Notes: a model not told the origin generated them from the sequence alone. A stretch of DNA of 64,000 nt from Cafeteria roenbergensis (GCA_008330645.1 VLTN01000019.1:62001-126000); one strand, 5' to 3'; shown: positions 39,099 to 51,235, counted from the first letter of the stretch. A program made the numbers and translations.

Positions 39099-40980
39099 AT
39101 GGCGGCCACGCCGGGGCCTGCAGCAATCGCAGCATCTCCGGGGTCGCGTCTCACGGGCGGAGCCGAGCAGGCCAAGCAAGGGGATCTACTCAAGCTGCGT
39201 CAGGTGTCATCGTCGTGAGCGCGGGCCAAGCGACCGCGTGAAGCGCTGCTTCCGCGCCGCCCGCGCAGACTGCGTGCGGCAATCCCGGTTTCTCCGCCTG
39301 AGGCCCGGCAAAACGGCCGCTGTTGCTTCCCCCCCGCGCGCAGGGCGGCAGCCACCTCCCGGTGGTACCACCGATATGTGGTTGTTCGGGGCCAATTTCT
39401 GTTGTACTACAAGACGCGGGACGCGCAAAAGGTGGCCGGATGGGTGCGGCTGAGCCAGGTGACCAGAGTGGAGCCCATGGAGCCCGACTTCGTCGCGCCC
39501 GGCGCGCTGCTGCCCAGAAACCACGTGTTTCGTGTTGTCATTGTGCAGCGGACCCTCTACTTCTGCGGGGAGTCCGCAGCTGACGTGAGCCAAGGAGAGC
39601 AACCCGGCGAGGGCGCCGCCGTCGACGCTCGCACCACGGCCCCAGCTTGCGACCCAGCGAGGCCTCGAGAGTGAGCGTGCTGTACCGCAGGTTGAGGACT
39701 GGTGCAAGGCGATTCGGGCGGGCATGGCAGGCCCCCTTGGCACCCAGGCGCCGTCGATTCCCACGGCTCCATCGCCACCGGCGTGCCCGGCCCGCCCCGG
39801 CGATTCGCCTGCTGCCGCAGCAACTCCGCCGCGGGAGCCTGCACCACACGCCCTGCCAGACTCCCCGCGCCCTGCCAGCTCTGGCGGGACGAACCAGCGG
39901 GCACGCCACAACCGCACAGAGCTGGCGAGGAGGGCAGTCGCGCTTGCCGCTTCCATGCCCATCTCGCCCGCGTCAGCTGCATCCGCGGCGTCGTCTCCGG
40001 ACCGAAGGCGCAGCCCTGCGCCCGTCATGCCTGCGCTGCAATCGGTGACGGACAGCGCTTGGTCTGCACAGCGCCACAGGGCTCGCTACTTCAGCGCGAT
40101 GAGCGCAGCATCCAGCGTCGCCAGGCCGCGGACTGCCACGACGCGAGGAGCAATGAGCGGCACCGCCGACTTCTCCGAAGCCGGCGAGCTGCACGCCCTT
40201 AGCTTGCCGGGAATGCCCCAAATCGAGTGGCTCAGGCGCTGGGACGCTGATTCGGGTGCCGAGTTTTTCCAGCGAGTCAAGCCCGAGCCAGACGAGGAGT
40301 CCACAGTCTGGGAGCTGCCGCGCCTGACCAACTCCGGAGAGTGGGTCCCTGTGTGGGACACCGAGGCCTGCTCGATCGCCTACATCCACTCGGCCACCAA
40401 GGAGGCCCGCTGCGCCGCTCCCGGGGCCCGCCCAGGCTGCACCGCTTGCGAGGTGCCGTCGGCTGGGTCTTCCGGCTCCCCGCGACAGCTCGGGCCGGAC
40501 CCGGAGCAAGCGCCGGAGCGGCCACCTCAAATTACGCGGGCGCACCCGCGTGACGTCCTCTTGGAAGTTTGGGACGACAACGAAGGCGTCCCGTACTTTG
40601 TGAACGCGGCAACCGGTCGCTCGCAGTGGGACGAGCCCGCGTGGGAAGGGGCTATTGTGGTCGAAGGTGTTTCGGGCGAGGACAGCAGGTGGCTGGCGAC
40701 CATTATCGAGGCGGCGTCGCGGGCAGAGGCGCAAGATCAGGAGGCGGGAGCGCCCGGCGGCAGGTACGGCAGGGAGTCGCTGTACTCAAGCGGCCACGAC
40801 CCCAGCCCTGGCCTCGCGCCCGAGGGGGAGCTGTTCCCCTCGAGGTCCTCGTACTCGCTGAGCTCGGCCCGGGCCGCAAGCGACCACACGTTCCCGGAAG
40901 TCCGTGTTGGTCACCGCAACCTTTCGAACAGTGCACGTGGCGGCGCATCCGGGTTGCCCGTGTGGGGCGGCAGTCGATAG
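39099..40980 (+). CDS. PH-domain protein with WW-like repeats
   Basis: Exons 39099-39214, 39344-39584 and 39691-40980, phases 2 and 0, 548 residues. Exons 1-3 make a PH domain: GDLLKLRQ, RWYHRYVVVRGQFLLYYK, KVAGWVRLSQVTRVEPM, HVFRVVIVQRTLYFCGESA and the helix VEDWCKAIRAGM. A Pro/Ala/Ser-rich spacer follows. Then two, perhaps three, WW-like units: IEWLRRWDADSGAEFFQRV with TVWELP, WVPVWDTEACSIAYIHSATK, and LLEVWDDNEGVPYFVNAATG with RSQWDEPAW, the last closest to consensus. The tail is Ser-rich. Third PH protein of the window and, with 14278-15501, the second combining PH and WW, but its PH sequence is distant from that pair, so it is probably older. Likely an adaptor binding phosphoinositides and Pro-rich partners. 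Confidence 0.82.
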
Positions 40981-41306
40981 CCTCGCGGGAGCCGCAGGCT
41001 CGCATTGCGTGATTGACAATTGATGCATAGGGACGGAACACAAGCCAGAGCAGTAGCAGCCCGCAGCGTGCGCTCCACTCGCCGGGCTAGGCCTCGGCGG
41101 ACGGCCGCGCCCACTGCTGACTGACCCGTCGGTTCCGCCACCTGGCAGAGCATGCAGACACCCTCAAACTCGGCCTGTCCCCGCCCGAGTGCCATCCCAG
41201 GGATGGAGCTCCCACACCGGAGCTGAGGTGAACGAGACACAGGACGTTTTTGTGGCAGGCCAGGCCAGCAGCCAGAACCCGAGTCGAGCTTGCGTCGCTG
41301 CCGGAC
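40981..41306. other. intergenic, upstream of EGF-like gene 2
   Basis: 326 bases, probably the promoter of the EGF-like gene; an AT-richer segment occurs at 41005-41025 (TGCGTGATTGACAATTGATG). Confidence 0.5.
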
Positions 41307-44300
41307 ATGCCTGGCCGGCTTGCTGCTTCTGTTGCGCTTCTCGCTGTTGGTGCCCTCTCGGGACTGCCCTGCGACCGCAAGTGCAACGGCCGAGGCATTT
41401 GCGAGTTCGTGGGCTCCAAGCACGCAAGGAGACGGGCGTGCAAGTGCTTCGAGGGGTGGACAGGCAGCGACTGCTCGTTTCGTGAGTGCCAGGCTCCCTG
41501 GAACCGCGATGCGCCCAGTCCTCGCACAAAGGTGCACACCCTTGGGCCAGCTGAGCTTGGAAGCGCACGGCTCATTGATCTCTTTGCTCCATTTGCCCAG
41601 TGTCCTGCGTCCCCGAGTCGTTGCTTGCTGGCGCCGGCCGCCCGATTTCGCAGTTGCTTGTCCGAAGGCAAAGGCTTGGGCCGGCTACTCGCACACGACC
41701 GACGGCGCACACGAATTGGACGCAGAATGCGCAGGAGTTGGGACTTGCGACCGACTGACCGGCTATTGCACCTGCCCGGAGCTGTTCGAGGGCCTCGCGT
41801 GCGAGCGCAGTGAGACCGCCAGCGCTCGCCGCAGAATCGCCGCCGCAGCAAGCGCTTGCCTCCCTGCGGCTGCCCGCGCGCCGGACCTGATAGCCTTGGC
41901 TTCACTCCGTGGTGCTGCATTCGCAGTGAGGTGCCCCGGAACGCCTGCCTGCAGCGGAAACGGCAAGTGCATGAGCCTTCGCGAAGCGGCGAGCGTCATC
42001 GACGGCGTTTCGCTAAAGCGTCATGTGCGGTACGACTTGTGGGACGCCGACAGAATCTTTGGTTGCGCCTGCGATAGCGGGTTCACGGGCTACGATTGCT
42101 CGCTGCGCGACTGCCCGGCTGGAGTCGACCCCCTCGCTGTGCTCAACGACGGCGTCGTCCCAGAAATCCAGCAGATCGTGTGCACTTGCGCCGGGGTTTG
42201 CGACGGCTACATGCACCTGCTGCTGTTTGGCGCGATGTCCGGCCCGGTGTTTCACAACGCAACTGCCTCAGCGGCGGACGAGGACAGTTCGTCCTCATAC
42301 GGTGGAACCGGGCTGGGAGAGTCGCTGCACACGAAGCTATCTCCCCTGTTCCAAGGTCAGCAGGTCAAGTCAGTCACCATGGCCAGCGGCACGCTTTGCA
42401 GCGCTGCAGGAGCCACAACGACGATTGCATTCGTGGACGGGGCCGGCGACGTCCCCCTCCTGGAGGTGGACTATTCGAGCACGCTGACTTCCGACGGTCT
42501 GTCGAAGGACGCTGGCGGAGCTGTTTCAGTGGTCGTGTCCTCAGTGCAGGACTCCACTGGCGTTGCCCAGCCTTGCAGCGGGCGGGGCGCGTGCGACTAT
42601 TCAACGGGAACATGCCGCTGCAACGAAGACTTTGACCAGAGCGATGGAAGTGGCGGCTTTGGGGCCATTGGCGACTGCGGGTACGTGGCCGATCCTGGGG
42701 CGCTGACAGAATGCGGCTCTGTTGACACCGCAGTCTGCTCGGGCCACGGAACGTGCTCGGGGGCGCCGAACTACCGCTGCACGTGCGTGTCCGGCTACAC
42801 CGGCGGTGACTGCTCACTTCGCGAATGCCCAAAGGGCAGAGCCTGGTTCGACGAGGCGACTGTGGACAACATGGCGCACGTGCTCGCACTTTGCTCTAAC
42901 ATGGGGACCTGCGACTTTGCAACCGGGAACTGCGTCTGCAGAGCCGGCTTCAGCGGCGCGGCGTGCGACCGCAAAGACTGCCCAAAAGACCTGGACGGCT
43001 GGACATGCAACCGGAGAGGCCGCTGCCTGACGCTGCGGGAGCTAGCGCCACTCGGCAGGGTCATGGGAGACTTTCCCGGAGCAGGGCGCAACGAGGTGCA
43101 GCGGCTGCACTGCACGCTGGCGGCAGGCACGTTCGAGCTTGGCTTCCGCTACTCTTTGACTGCGCCTATCCCGTTTTCTGCCACTGCGGTTGAGCTGCGA
43201 GACGCGCTGGAGGAGCTCGCATCCTTGAAGTTCGTGGAAGTGACGCTCGTTCCCGACAACGGGCAGGTGTGCTCCGCGGCTGGCGAAACAGCGCGGATCG
43301 AATTCACCCACGACTTCGGCGACCTTCCGCTCCTGCAGACGTTTTCGCCGTCCGTCACGGCCTCCGAGGAACGGGCCGGCTCGAGAGTATCGTACGGGGA
43401 CACGGTGTCCAACCCCTCGACCTGGGACGCGGACCAAATGCGAGCTTGCCACTGCGACTCGTACCCAGACTTCAACCAAACGTTCGAGACAGGAGACCTG
43501 GGCAGGTACCAGGGCCCAATGTGCGAGTTTCGGACTTGCCCCAGCGGCACCGACCCCATGGGCGCAGTGCCGATTCGCTACAGCGTGTCGTGCGAAGCCG
43601 ACGGCGGCACAATGACGCTGTCGTTCAGCGGATCTACTTCGTCCCCGATGACGCCAGCCACGACCCCCTCTGAGCTTGTGACGCTTCTGGAAGCAATGGC
43701 TTCGGTGGATGGCGTTTTCGCCGTGGAGTTCGACGGACCGGCTCTGTGCAGCGTGCCGGCTGCTACGAGCCAAGTTTGGCTCAAAACAAAGGTTGAAGCG
43801 CACGCTGTGAGCGACCTAGAAGCCCAGGCCGGGTCTCTGACAGCCGGAGCAGGCGCGGCGACCGTGTCTGTGACTCGAGTTTCGTCGGTGCTGGGAAATG
43901 AAAACCAGACCATCTTCTGCAAGGCGGATGGGGGCAGCTTTGTGCTGGAGTTTCGCGGGCACAAGACAAGCCAGATCCCTGTGACTGCTGACCCCGCGGG
44001 AGTGAAAGAGGCCCTGGAAAGCCTGCCTACAATTGGGCAAGTCACAGTTGCAATGGAAGGCGTGGCTCCACGGACTGTGTGCTCGTCGGCCGGCGTGTCC
44101 ACCGTTGTTACATTCGACACCCAGCTGGGCGACCTCGCAACCATGGCCAGCGATCCAGTTCTCTTGACGCTGGTGGCAGGGGCTCCGGTACTCTCGGTCT
44201 CTGAGACGGACAAGGGCACAACAACGGTCGAAGTCTGCTCTGGGCGGGGCTTTTGCGGTGAGAGCGCACGCTGCGAGACGCGCCACTTGCGCACAGCAAT

Positions 44301-44519
44301 CTGCTTGCCTCCGACGCGTCTGTCACTGTGCTCGCCCCGAAAGTACCCATGTCCGAAGCGGTTGCCGCAGATACGCAATACGGACTCTGCCAATGCCTCG
44401 CGGGGTACGTCAGCGGCAACGGCAAGGGCGGCTACGGAGCAAGGGGGGACTGCGGCGCTGTCGACCCGCTCTTTGCCAACACGCACCCCGTCGAGTGGGC
44501 GCTGGCGAATGCGGCCTGA
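41307..44519 (+). CDS. secreted EGF-like repeat protein 2
   Basis: Four exons: 41307-41481, 41654-41809, 41927-44257 and 44371-44519; 936 residues, every join phase 1. Signal peptide (RLAASVALLAVGALSG), then CDRKCNGRGICEF, AGVGTCDRLTGYCTCPELF, CSGNGKCMSLREAASVIDG, GRGACDYSTGTCRCNEDFD, CSGHGTCSGAPNYRCTCVSG, NMGTCDFATGNCVCRAGFSG, NRRGRCLTLRELA and at the end GLCQCLAGYVSGNGKGGYG. Four beta-rich units lie between, each with ELRDALEELASLKFVEVTL-type strands and a conserved Cys plus AxxTTxxFxxxxGDLPLL. Module order matches gene 1 (25238-29153), with one beta unit more, and the large exon 3 spans what is exons 4-6 there. Extracellular or cell-coat adhesion is the likely role. Confidence 0.88.
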
Positions 44520-44769
44520 AAGCACTCGCCCGAACGCTGGTGGACATGTGGGTTGGGCAGCTGCTTCGCAGCAACGAACGTCCCATTCCCCTGCGGGTTC
44601 CGTCGCTCGTGCTGCGTTTGCCCCGCAGCCGGCAGAGGCAGGAGAGTCGATGTGGTGCACAAGCGCCCGCCCACCCCTCCCCTTCTTTTCACACACGCAA
44701 ACTCACACAAACGGTGGCGCCGGTGCGAGCCGCCCCGACACGACGCGGCCTTGGGCAATCCGGGAAGGC

Positions 44770-45514
44770 TCAATCGCGTTCGGTGAACTCCTTGAGTTCA
44801 GCCTCGCTGAACCGAGAGGCAGTCGCCTGCAGCAGGGCAGGAAGCGGCTGGAAGCCCACCAGCTTGCGGGGGGTGCCGTCAGGCCCAGCCTTGGCCAGAT
44901 GCCACGCCGGCACCGACGACACGCCCGCCGCCGAGCACTTTCCCGGCTCCCGGTTGCATTCCACGTAATTGACCGTCTCGAACGCGGGCCCAAACACGGT
45001 CTTCTGACGAACGGTCCAGGAGCATGACTCGCTCCCGTAGAGCGTCGCCTCCGCGCGTTTCAGGCCCTCGCTCACAAAGTCGGGCAGCGCAATGGCAGCG
45101 CGGATCGCCTTGGCGCTCTGGGCCCCAAGGTAGCCGACGCCAGCCACAACAGTGACCGGGGTCTCTGTGATCTGCGAGGAATGCCGGCATGCAAGCCAAA
45201 CAGCGGCGCGGCCGGAGCGTCGCACAGCTGCACCAGGTGTCGAGCGCGGCGGGGCTCGGGCCGCGGCGAGGCCGACTCACGCCAGCTTGCTTGCACACCG
45301 ACTGCTCCTCCTCGGAACCGTCGCAAGCGATGAAGAAGGGGCCGTCCTCCCTGGCCGTGCCATCCGCGGCGGCGGAGGCGCCGCCCTCGGAAGGCACGCG
45401 CAGCATGGCCCGCATTGTGGCGGACTCATCGCAGCCAGACTTGCGGCCGAACAAAATGGTGCCAAACGCAGCAAGCCTGTCCAGCTCCTTGTCGTTGAGC
45501 GGCTCCGAGGCCAT
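44770..45514 (-). CDS. twin thioredoxin-like domain protein
   Basis: Exons 45281-45514 and 44770-45171, phase 0, 211 residues. The two halves have the same order: FGTILFGRKSGCDESATMRA, then PFFIACDG and CKQAGITETPVTVV; and ATLYGSESCSWTVRQKTVFG, then VNYVECNREPGKCSAAGVSS with VPAW. This is strand - Cys-x-x-[ST/S] helix - strand with Cys - short Cys - cis-Pro strand, as in the thioredoxin-like partner domains of VKOR-type proteins. Each active site has a single Cys (CDES, CSWT) rather than CxxC, so a monothiol or purely structural role is possible. No signal peptide is evident from ATG 45514; an upstream in-frame segment without ATG exists. Function uncertain. It is divergent from the ABCC gene. 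Confidence 0.68.
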
Positions 45515-45837
45515 GGCGGCAGGCACCTTCCTTTTCGCTGCGAACACCGGAACAGCGGGCGTCGATGAAGAAGCGCGTCGAGCAGAGCGGCAGACAGCCG
45601 GGCGCCAGGGAGGCGCCGCGGCAGTCTCGCTGCTTGGCCTCGCTGGAATGCAGCTCACCCGGCTCGGTCCCACGCTTCGCGGGAGTGTGCGACCCGTGCG
45701 GCGTGCGCGGCATCTTTCGAGCGCACACAATACTGCAGCCCCCGCCGGGGGGCTCTGCCGCGCGTCACTGTGGCTGGCGGCGGCCGGGCAAGAGCCGCAC
45801 AGCACTGGGCGGGCGCAAGGGTGCAGCGCTGCTCAGC
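45515..45837. promoter_or_regulatory. divergent promoter region, thioredoxin-like/ABCC
   Basis: 323 bases between the two starts; no recognisable core element. If the ABCC first exon is elsewhere, part of this region may be transcribed. Confidence 0.4.
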
Positions 45838-48800
45838 ATGTGCGGTGGCAGGCCTGGCTCGGCTTTCACGCCCGGGGCTGCGTACGAAAAGGTCAGCCTC
45901 CGCGGCGCGCGACGCCTTGACGAGCTGGGTCCAGATGCGGGAAATGTCCGCGAGCGCAGCGTGGCCCGGGGCGCGCTTGTGCGCAACGGGGGCGCGCCCT
46001 GTGCCGGGTGCATCCTTGCTCACACTCCCCCCATGCTCGAGCCGTCCTTCTCTTGCAAGCGCAGTCGCCAGAGGCTGAGGCTGGGTGCTGTGCCCGCGTT
46101 TTCTTCACCTGGCCAAACCCCATCTTCGTCCGTGGCAATGCCAAGGTCGAGGGCGCCAAGGGCGAGAAGGTCAACTACCACCTGGACGAGAAGGACATGT
46201 TCCCTCTGCTCCCGACCGACCAGGCTGATCACCGTGAGGAGCACGGCGCAATCAGGTCCCGCCCGGCCGCGCTGCACCTTCCTTCATCGTTTCCCGCCTT
46301 GCCGTGACGTGTCAGCGACCTCGCCGCCAGCTTCAGCTTTTCGTCCTCGCTCTCGCTCAACCCCCCCACCCCCATCCACGAACCAATGGCTCCCCTCCCC
46401 ACGGCGCAGTCGTCAGCGAGTTTGAGAAGCAGTACGCTGAGAACGCCAAAAAGATGGACGCGTGAGCTCGCTGCCTCGCAGCGCGGTTGCCGCTGTGGCG
46501 CGACTTAACACGCCGCGAGCCGGCACAGAATCACGCTGCCCTCGCTTTGCTGCACGCCCCTCCTCCCCTGACGTCGCTGCAGGAATGCGGTGTACACCAC
46601 GCTCAAGAACATGTACTGGGGAGACTTTCTGATCCTCGGTGTGATCAAGTTTTTCAACTCCTCCCTTCAGTTTGCGCCCTCGATTCTGCTCAACATCTTC
46701 CTTGAGAACCTGGAGCTGCAGACGGACGGCATCGCAGGCAACGACCCGCCCGAGTGGCAGGCGTACGTCCTTGGCCTTGGTCTCTTCCTGGCGCTGTCGC
46801 TGCGCACTCTGACTGAGAACGCGTACTTCCACAACGGCACCCGCCTCGCGTTCCGAGTGCGCTCCGCCCTGACCACGAGCATCTATCGCAAGTCCCTGCG
46901 CCTCAGCCCTGCCGCCCGCCAGGGCACCAAGGAGGGCAGCATCGTGCAGCTGATGAACGTGGACGCCGAGCGCTTCAACCAGGTGGTTCCCCAGCTTCAC
47001 GTGATCTGGGACGGCATCTACCAGATCCTCGGCTACATGACCCTCCTGACCGTTTACATTGGGGCTTCGTCTTTCGCTGGCCTCGGTACCATGCTCCTCC
47101 TCATCCCCGTCAACGTCATCATCCACGGCCGTCTCACCAAGCTCCGAGGCAGCATCACCACCCTCACCGACGCGCGCGTGCACGCCACCAACGAGGCGCT
47201 GCAGGGCGTCCGCGCCATCAAGCTCTACGGCTGGGAGCGCGCCTTCGAGTCGAACGTGGCGGGCATCCGCAGCAAGGAGCTCGAGAAGGTGTCTGCCGCC
47301 GCTCACATGAACGCCTGGGCCACCACGTTCATGCAGAGCGCCCCCATCATTGTCGGCGTCGTGACCCTCATCACCTACGCCGCCGTTTCGCCCGTCTTCC
47401 GCCTGTCCACGGTGTTCACAGCCCTCACCATTCTCACCCAGCTCCGCTTCCCCCTCATGTTCTACCCCATGATTCTCATGCTCACCAGCGCCGCGAGCGT
47501 CTCCCTCGGCCGCATGGAGCGCTTCATGGCTGCGCCAGAGGTGGGCGCCGACGCGCGCTCTCGCTCCCCCTCCCTCCACGGCGAGCCCAGCGCCGCGAAA
47601 GACGACGCCGAGCTCGCCTCGGCCCAGCCCGCCGCTGCCGCCGACGCGCTGGCCGCCACCGCGACCCGCGTGGAGGCGGCGGGCGCCGCGCTGGCCAACG
47701 CTCCCGACGCCGTCATCCGCATGCGGAAGGGCACGTTCTGGTGGTCTGACCCCGCCAACCCCGTCGTCGACCTGCTGGAGGACAAGAAGGCCAAGGCCAA
47801 GGCCGCCAAGGCGCTGGCCGACAAGGAGAAGAAGGCCCACGACAAGGCGGCAAGCAGCGGGGCCGCAGAGGCAGGCGTTGCCAAGGACGGCGCCGCCACC
47901 GAGGTGGAGCTTGCCGCGGCCACGGTGCAGGACCTCGAGGCTGCTCCCTCCCAGGAGGTGCTCGCCTGCGCCGTGCTGGACAACGTCACGTTCGGCGTGC
48001 CCCGCGGCAAGCTGCTGGCGGTGGTCGGCGCCGTGGGCAGCGGCAAGTCCGCGCTCTGCTCCGCCCTCCTCGGCGAGCTCTACCGTGAGTCCGGCTCCTC
48101 CTCCGTGGACGGCACCGTGGCCTTTTGCGCCCAGCGCTCTTGGATCCTCAACGCCACGGTGGAGAAGAACATCACCTTCGCTGAGGAGATGGACCGCAAG
48201 CGCTACGAGTCCGTCCTCAAGGCATGCCAGCTCGAGACCGACCTCGCGACCCTCCCGGGCGGCGACCAGTGCGAGATCGGGGAGCGCGGCGTGAACCTCT
48301 CCGGGGGGCAGAAGCAGCGCGTGTCGGTGGCCCGCGCCGCCTACTCCGGCTCGGGCATCGTCATCCTCGACGACGTTCTCTCGGCGCTCGACCCTGAGGT
48401 CGGCTCCCGCCTCTTCGACGAGTGCGTCCTCGGCCTCATGGCGGGCCGCACTCGCGTCATGGTCACCAACCAGACGCACGTGCTTTCCAAGTGCGACTAC
48501 ATCGTCGAGCTGGAGCGCGGGGACGACGGCAAGGGCCGCGTCGCCCGCATCGGCACCTTCGGCGAGCTCATGGAGGACCCTGTCTTCCTCGAGCGCGTCG
48601 AGACCTACGCTGCGGCAGCTGCGGCCGCCCACGCTGCGGAGCTCGCCTCCAAGGCAGAGGGGGCAGACGAGGAGGGCGCCTCCTCCCCCAAGGCCCCCGC
48701 CGAGCCGAGCTCGCCGGTCGCTGTAGCGGCCAGCGGCGCCGCCAGCCCCAAGGCAGCCGAGGCCAGCGGCGATGCCGTGGCCGGCGCGCCGGATGGCAAG

Positions 48801-50771
48801 GCCGCCCCCGGGGAGGCCGCCAAGGAGGCCGCCGCGCCCAAGGCAGCGGACGGCAGCTCGCAGCTCACCAAGGCGGAGGAGAAGGAGCAGGGCGCTGTGA
48901 AGCTTCGCTTCTACACGGAGTGGCTGCGCGCCAGCAGCGGCAGCCTCTGGTGGGCGCTCGGCGCCTGGCTGGTGTTCATCTCGCTGATCAACCAGGTGGG
49001 CATGCTCGCCAGCAACCTGTGGGTCTCCTTCTGGGCGTCGGACCCCTTCTACGCCCTCCTGCCCATCGGCGGCTACATGGGCATCTTTGCGGGCATTGGC
49101 GTTGCGTCTGCTGTCATCTCCATGATCAGGCTGCTCTTCTTCGTCCGGGCTGGCATCACAGCCTCCAAGACCATGCACGACACCCTCTTCTCGAGCGTCA
49201 TCTACGCCCCGATGTCCTTCTTCGACACCACCCCGCTGGGCCGCGTCATGGCCCGCTTCTCCAAGGACATGGACGCCATTGACTTCAACCTCTCCTCTCA
49301 GCTGGGCATGCTCGCGATGACCCTGTTCCTCATTCTCGGCTCGCTCATCTCCATCATCATCGCCACGCCCTGGTTCGCCGTCGCCATCCTCCCCATCATG
49401 GTCGTCTACTGGATGATCTCGCAGTACTTCCGCAACGTATCCCGCGAGTGCAAGCGCGTCGACTCCGTCACCCGCTCGCCCATCTACGCGCACTTTGGAG
49501 AGACGCTCGGCGGCCTCTCCACCATTCGCGCCTACGGGCAGGCCGCACGCTTTGCCGGCCTCAACGAGAAGTACGTCGACGCCAACGCTGCCGCCTGGTA
49601 CACCCTGCGCAGCTGCGACCGCTGGCTCAGCGTCCGCCTCGAGATCCTTGGCAACCTCATCGTGCTCCTCTCCGCCGTTCTTGCCGCCGCGTCGGCAAGC
49701 GCCGAAGCTGACGCGGGCACCGTGGACCAGGCCGGGACCCTCGGCATCGCCGCCCTGGCGGGCTTCGCGCTCAGCTACAGTCTCACCATCACCAGCGTGA
49801 TGAACTGGGCCGTGCGCACCCTTGCCGAGACGGAGAACCTCCTCAACTCGGTCGAGCGCGTGGTGCTCACGGGCGAGACGACTCCTCAGGAGTCGCGCGC
49901 CGACCCTCCCGTGGACGACAAGTGGGCCTCGGCGGGCAGCATCGAGTTCAGCGACGTCCGCATGCGCTACCGCGAGGACAGCCCGGAGGTCCTCCACGGC
50001 GTGAGCTTCAAGATCAACCCGGGAGAGAAGGTGGGCGTGGTGGGCCGCTCGGGCAGCGGCAAGTCCACCATCATGCAGGTCATCTTCCGCATCCCGCTCG
50101 ACAACTGCGTCTCGGGCAAGGTGCTCGTGGACGGCAAGGACACCAAGGAGGTCGGCCTCCACACCCTCCGGCAGCGCCTCTCCATCATCCCCCAGGAGTG
50201 CGTCATGTTCTCCGGCGACCTCCGCGACAACCTTGACCCGGCCAGGGAGCTGCGCTCCGCCTGCTCCACCGCCGAGGAGGCCGACGCCAAGATGGTCGCC
50301 GCCCTCAAGGACGTTGGCCTCTACGAAGTGGCCATGGCCAAGGGCGGCCTGGGTGCCGAGGTGTCCGAGTTCGGCGAGAACTGGAGCGCAGGCCAACGCC
50401 AGCTCCTGTCGCTTGCCCGCGTGCTGCTCCGGCCCACGAAGATCCTCTGCCTCGACGAGGTGTCGTCCTCCGTGGACGCCGACACCGACAAGCTGATGCA
50501 CGAGACCATCCACCGCCGCTTCTCGGACCGCACCGTCGTCACCATCGCGCACCGCCTCGACACGATCATCAACTCCGATCGCGTCCTCTTCGTCAGCGCT
50601 GGCCGCGTGATGGAGTTTGACCACCCGCACACCCTTCTGCAAGACCCCACCAGCAACTTCTCTGCGTATGTCAGCGAGATGGGCGCGGCTGCCGACGGCC
50701 TGCGCCGCCGCGCAAAGGCCAGCTGGGACGCCCGAGCTGCGGCCGCTGGCGCCGCCAGCCCGCACGCCTGA
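45838..50771 (+). CDS. ABC transporter, subfamily C (MRP type)
   Basis: Exons 45838-45891 (less certain), 46065-46233, 46410-46461 and 46583-50771; 1,487 residues. Two copies of TMD-NBD. The start CCARVFFTWPNPIF and MFPLLPTDQAD are the usual ABCC opening. NBD1: Walker A GAVGSGKSAL (about residue 573), signature LSGGQKQRVS, Walker B IVILDDVLSALD. NBD2: Walker A GRSGSGKST (about 1245), signature SAGQRQLLSLARVLL, Walker B ILCLDEVSSSVD. Asp replaces the catalytic Glu in NBD1, as is normal in ABCC, so only NBD2 should cycle fully. A Lys/Ala-rich insert (KKAKAKAAKALADKEKKAHD) interrupts NBD1 before its Walker A, and a Pro/Ala/Ser linker joins the halves. Expected to export organic anions or conjugates across plasma or vacuolar membrane. 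The large last exon is intron-free. Confidence 0.93.
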
Positions 50772-51235
50772 GCCTTCTTCAGAGTGCATGCTCTGCGTGC
50801 CTTTTGGAGTCGCGCACGCCGGAGGTGCGCCACGCCTGGCCGCGGCCAACGCCGATCCGAGTTCACGCGGCGGTGCCCGGCCCTGAACAAATCGAAATGG
50901 AATTCCGTTGAGACCAGCGGCTGCCCCACTGGGCGCCGCCCGCCGTGGATTTCCCCCATGAATCCAATGCCCACGCCACGCACGCTTGCCTCTTGCCGCC
51001 GCTGTCCATGCTGCTGCCCGCGCTCGATCGATGGGCTGCTTGCCAGTGTTGAGTGTGCTTGCAAAGCGCAGCCCCTGCTTGTGCGTGCTCGCCCGGCACC
51101 GCGCGCGCGACAATTCGATGGGCACTACCACCCGCAGGCGCACGCCGCGCGCCGCGCGCCAACCGAATCCCACCGGCGGAACGGAGCGCCAGCAGCATTC
51201 ATGCAGCGTCGCCGCCCCTTCGCGCCTTGGCTGGC
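50772..51235. other. intergenic, convergent 3' ends
   Basis: 464 bases between the ABCC and sulfatase genes. An open minus-strand frame crosses it into the antisense of ABCC but has no domain content. Nothing else is seen. Confidence 0.5.

Noticed and set aside
41290-45027. Single 1,245-codon frame as the unspliced EGF-like gene 2
   Set aside because: It lacks the signal peptide exon and runs past the natural GLCQC end exon into antisense of the thioredoxin-like gene; the four-exon model restores both ends and matches gene 1.
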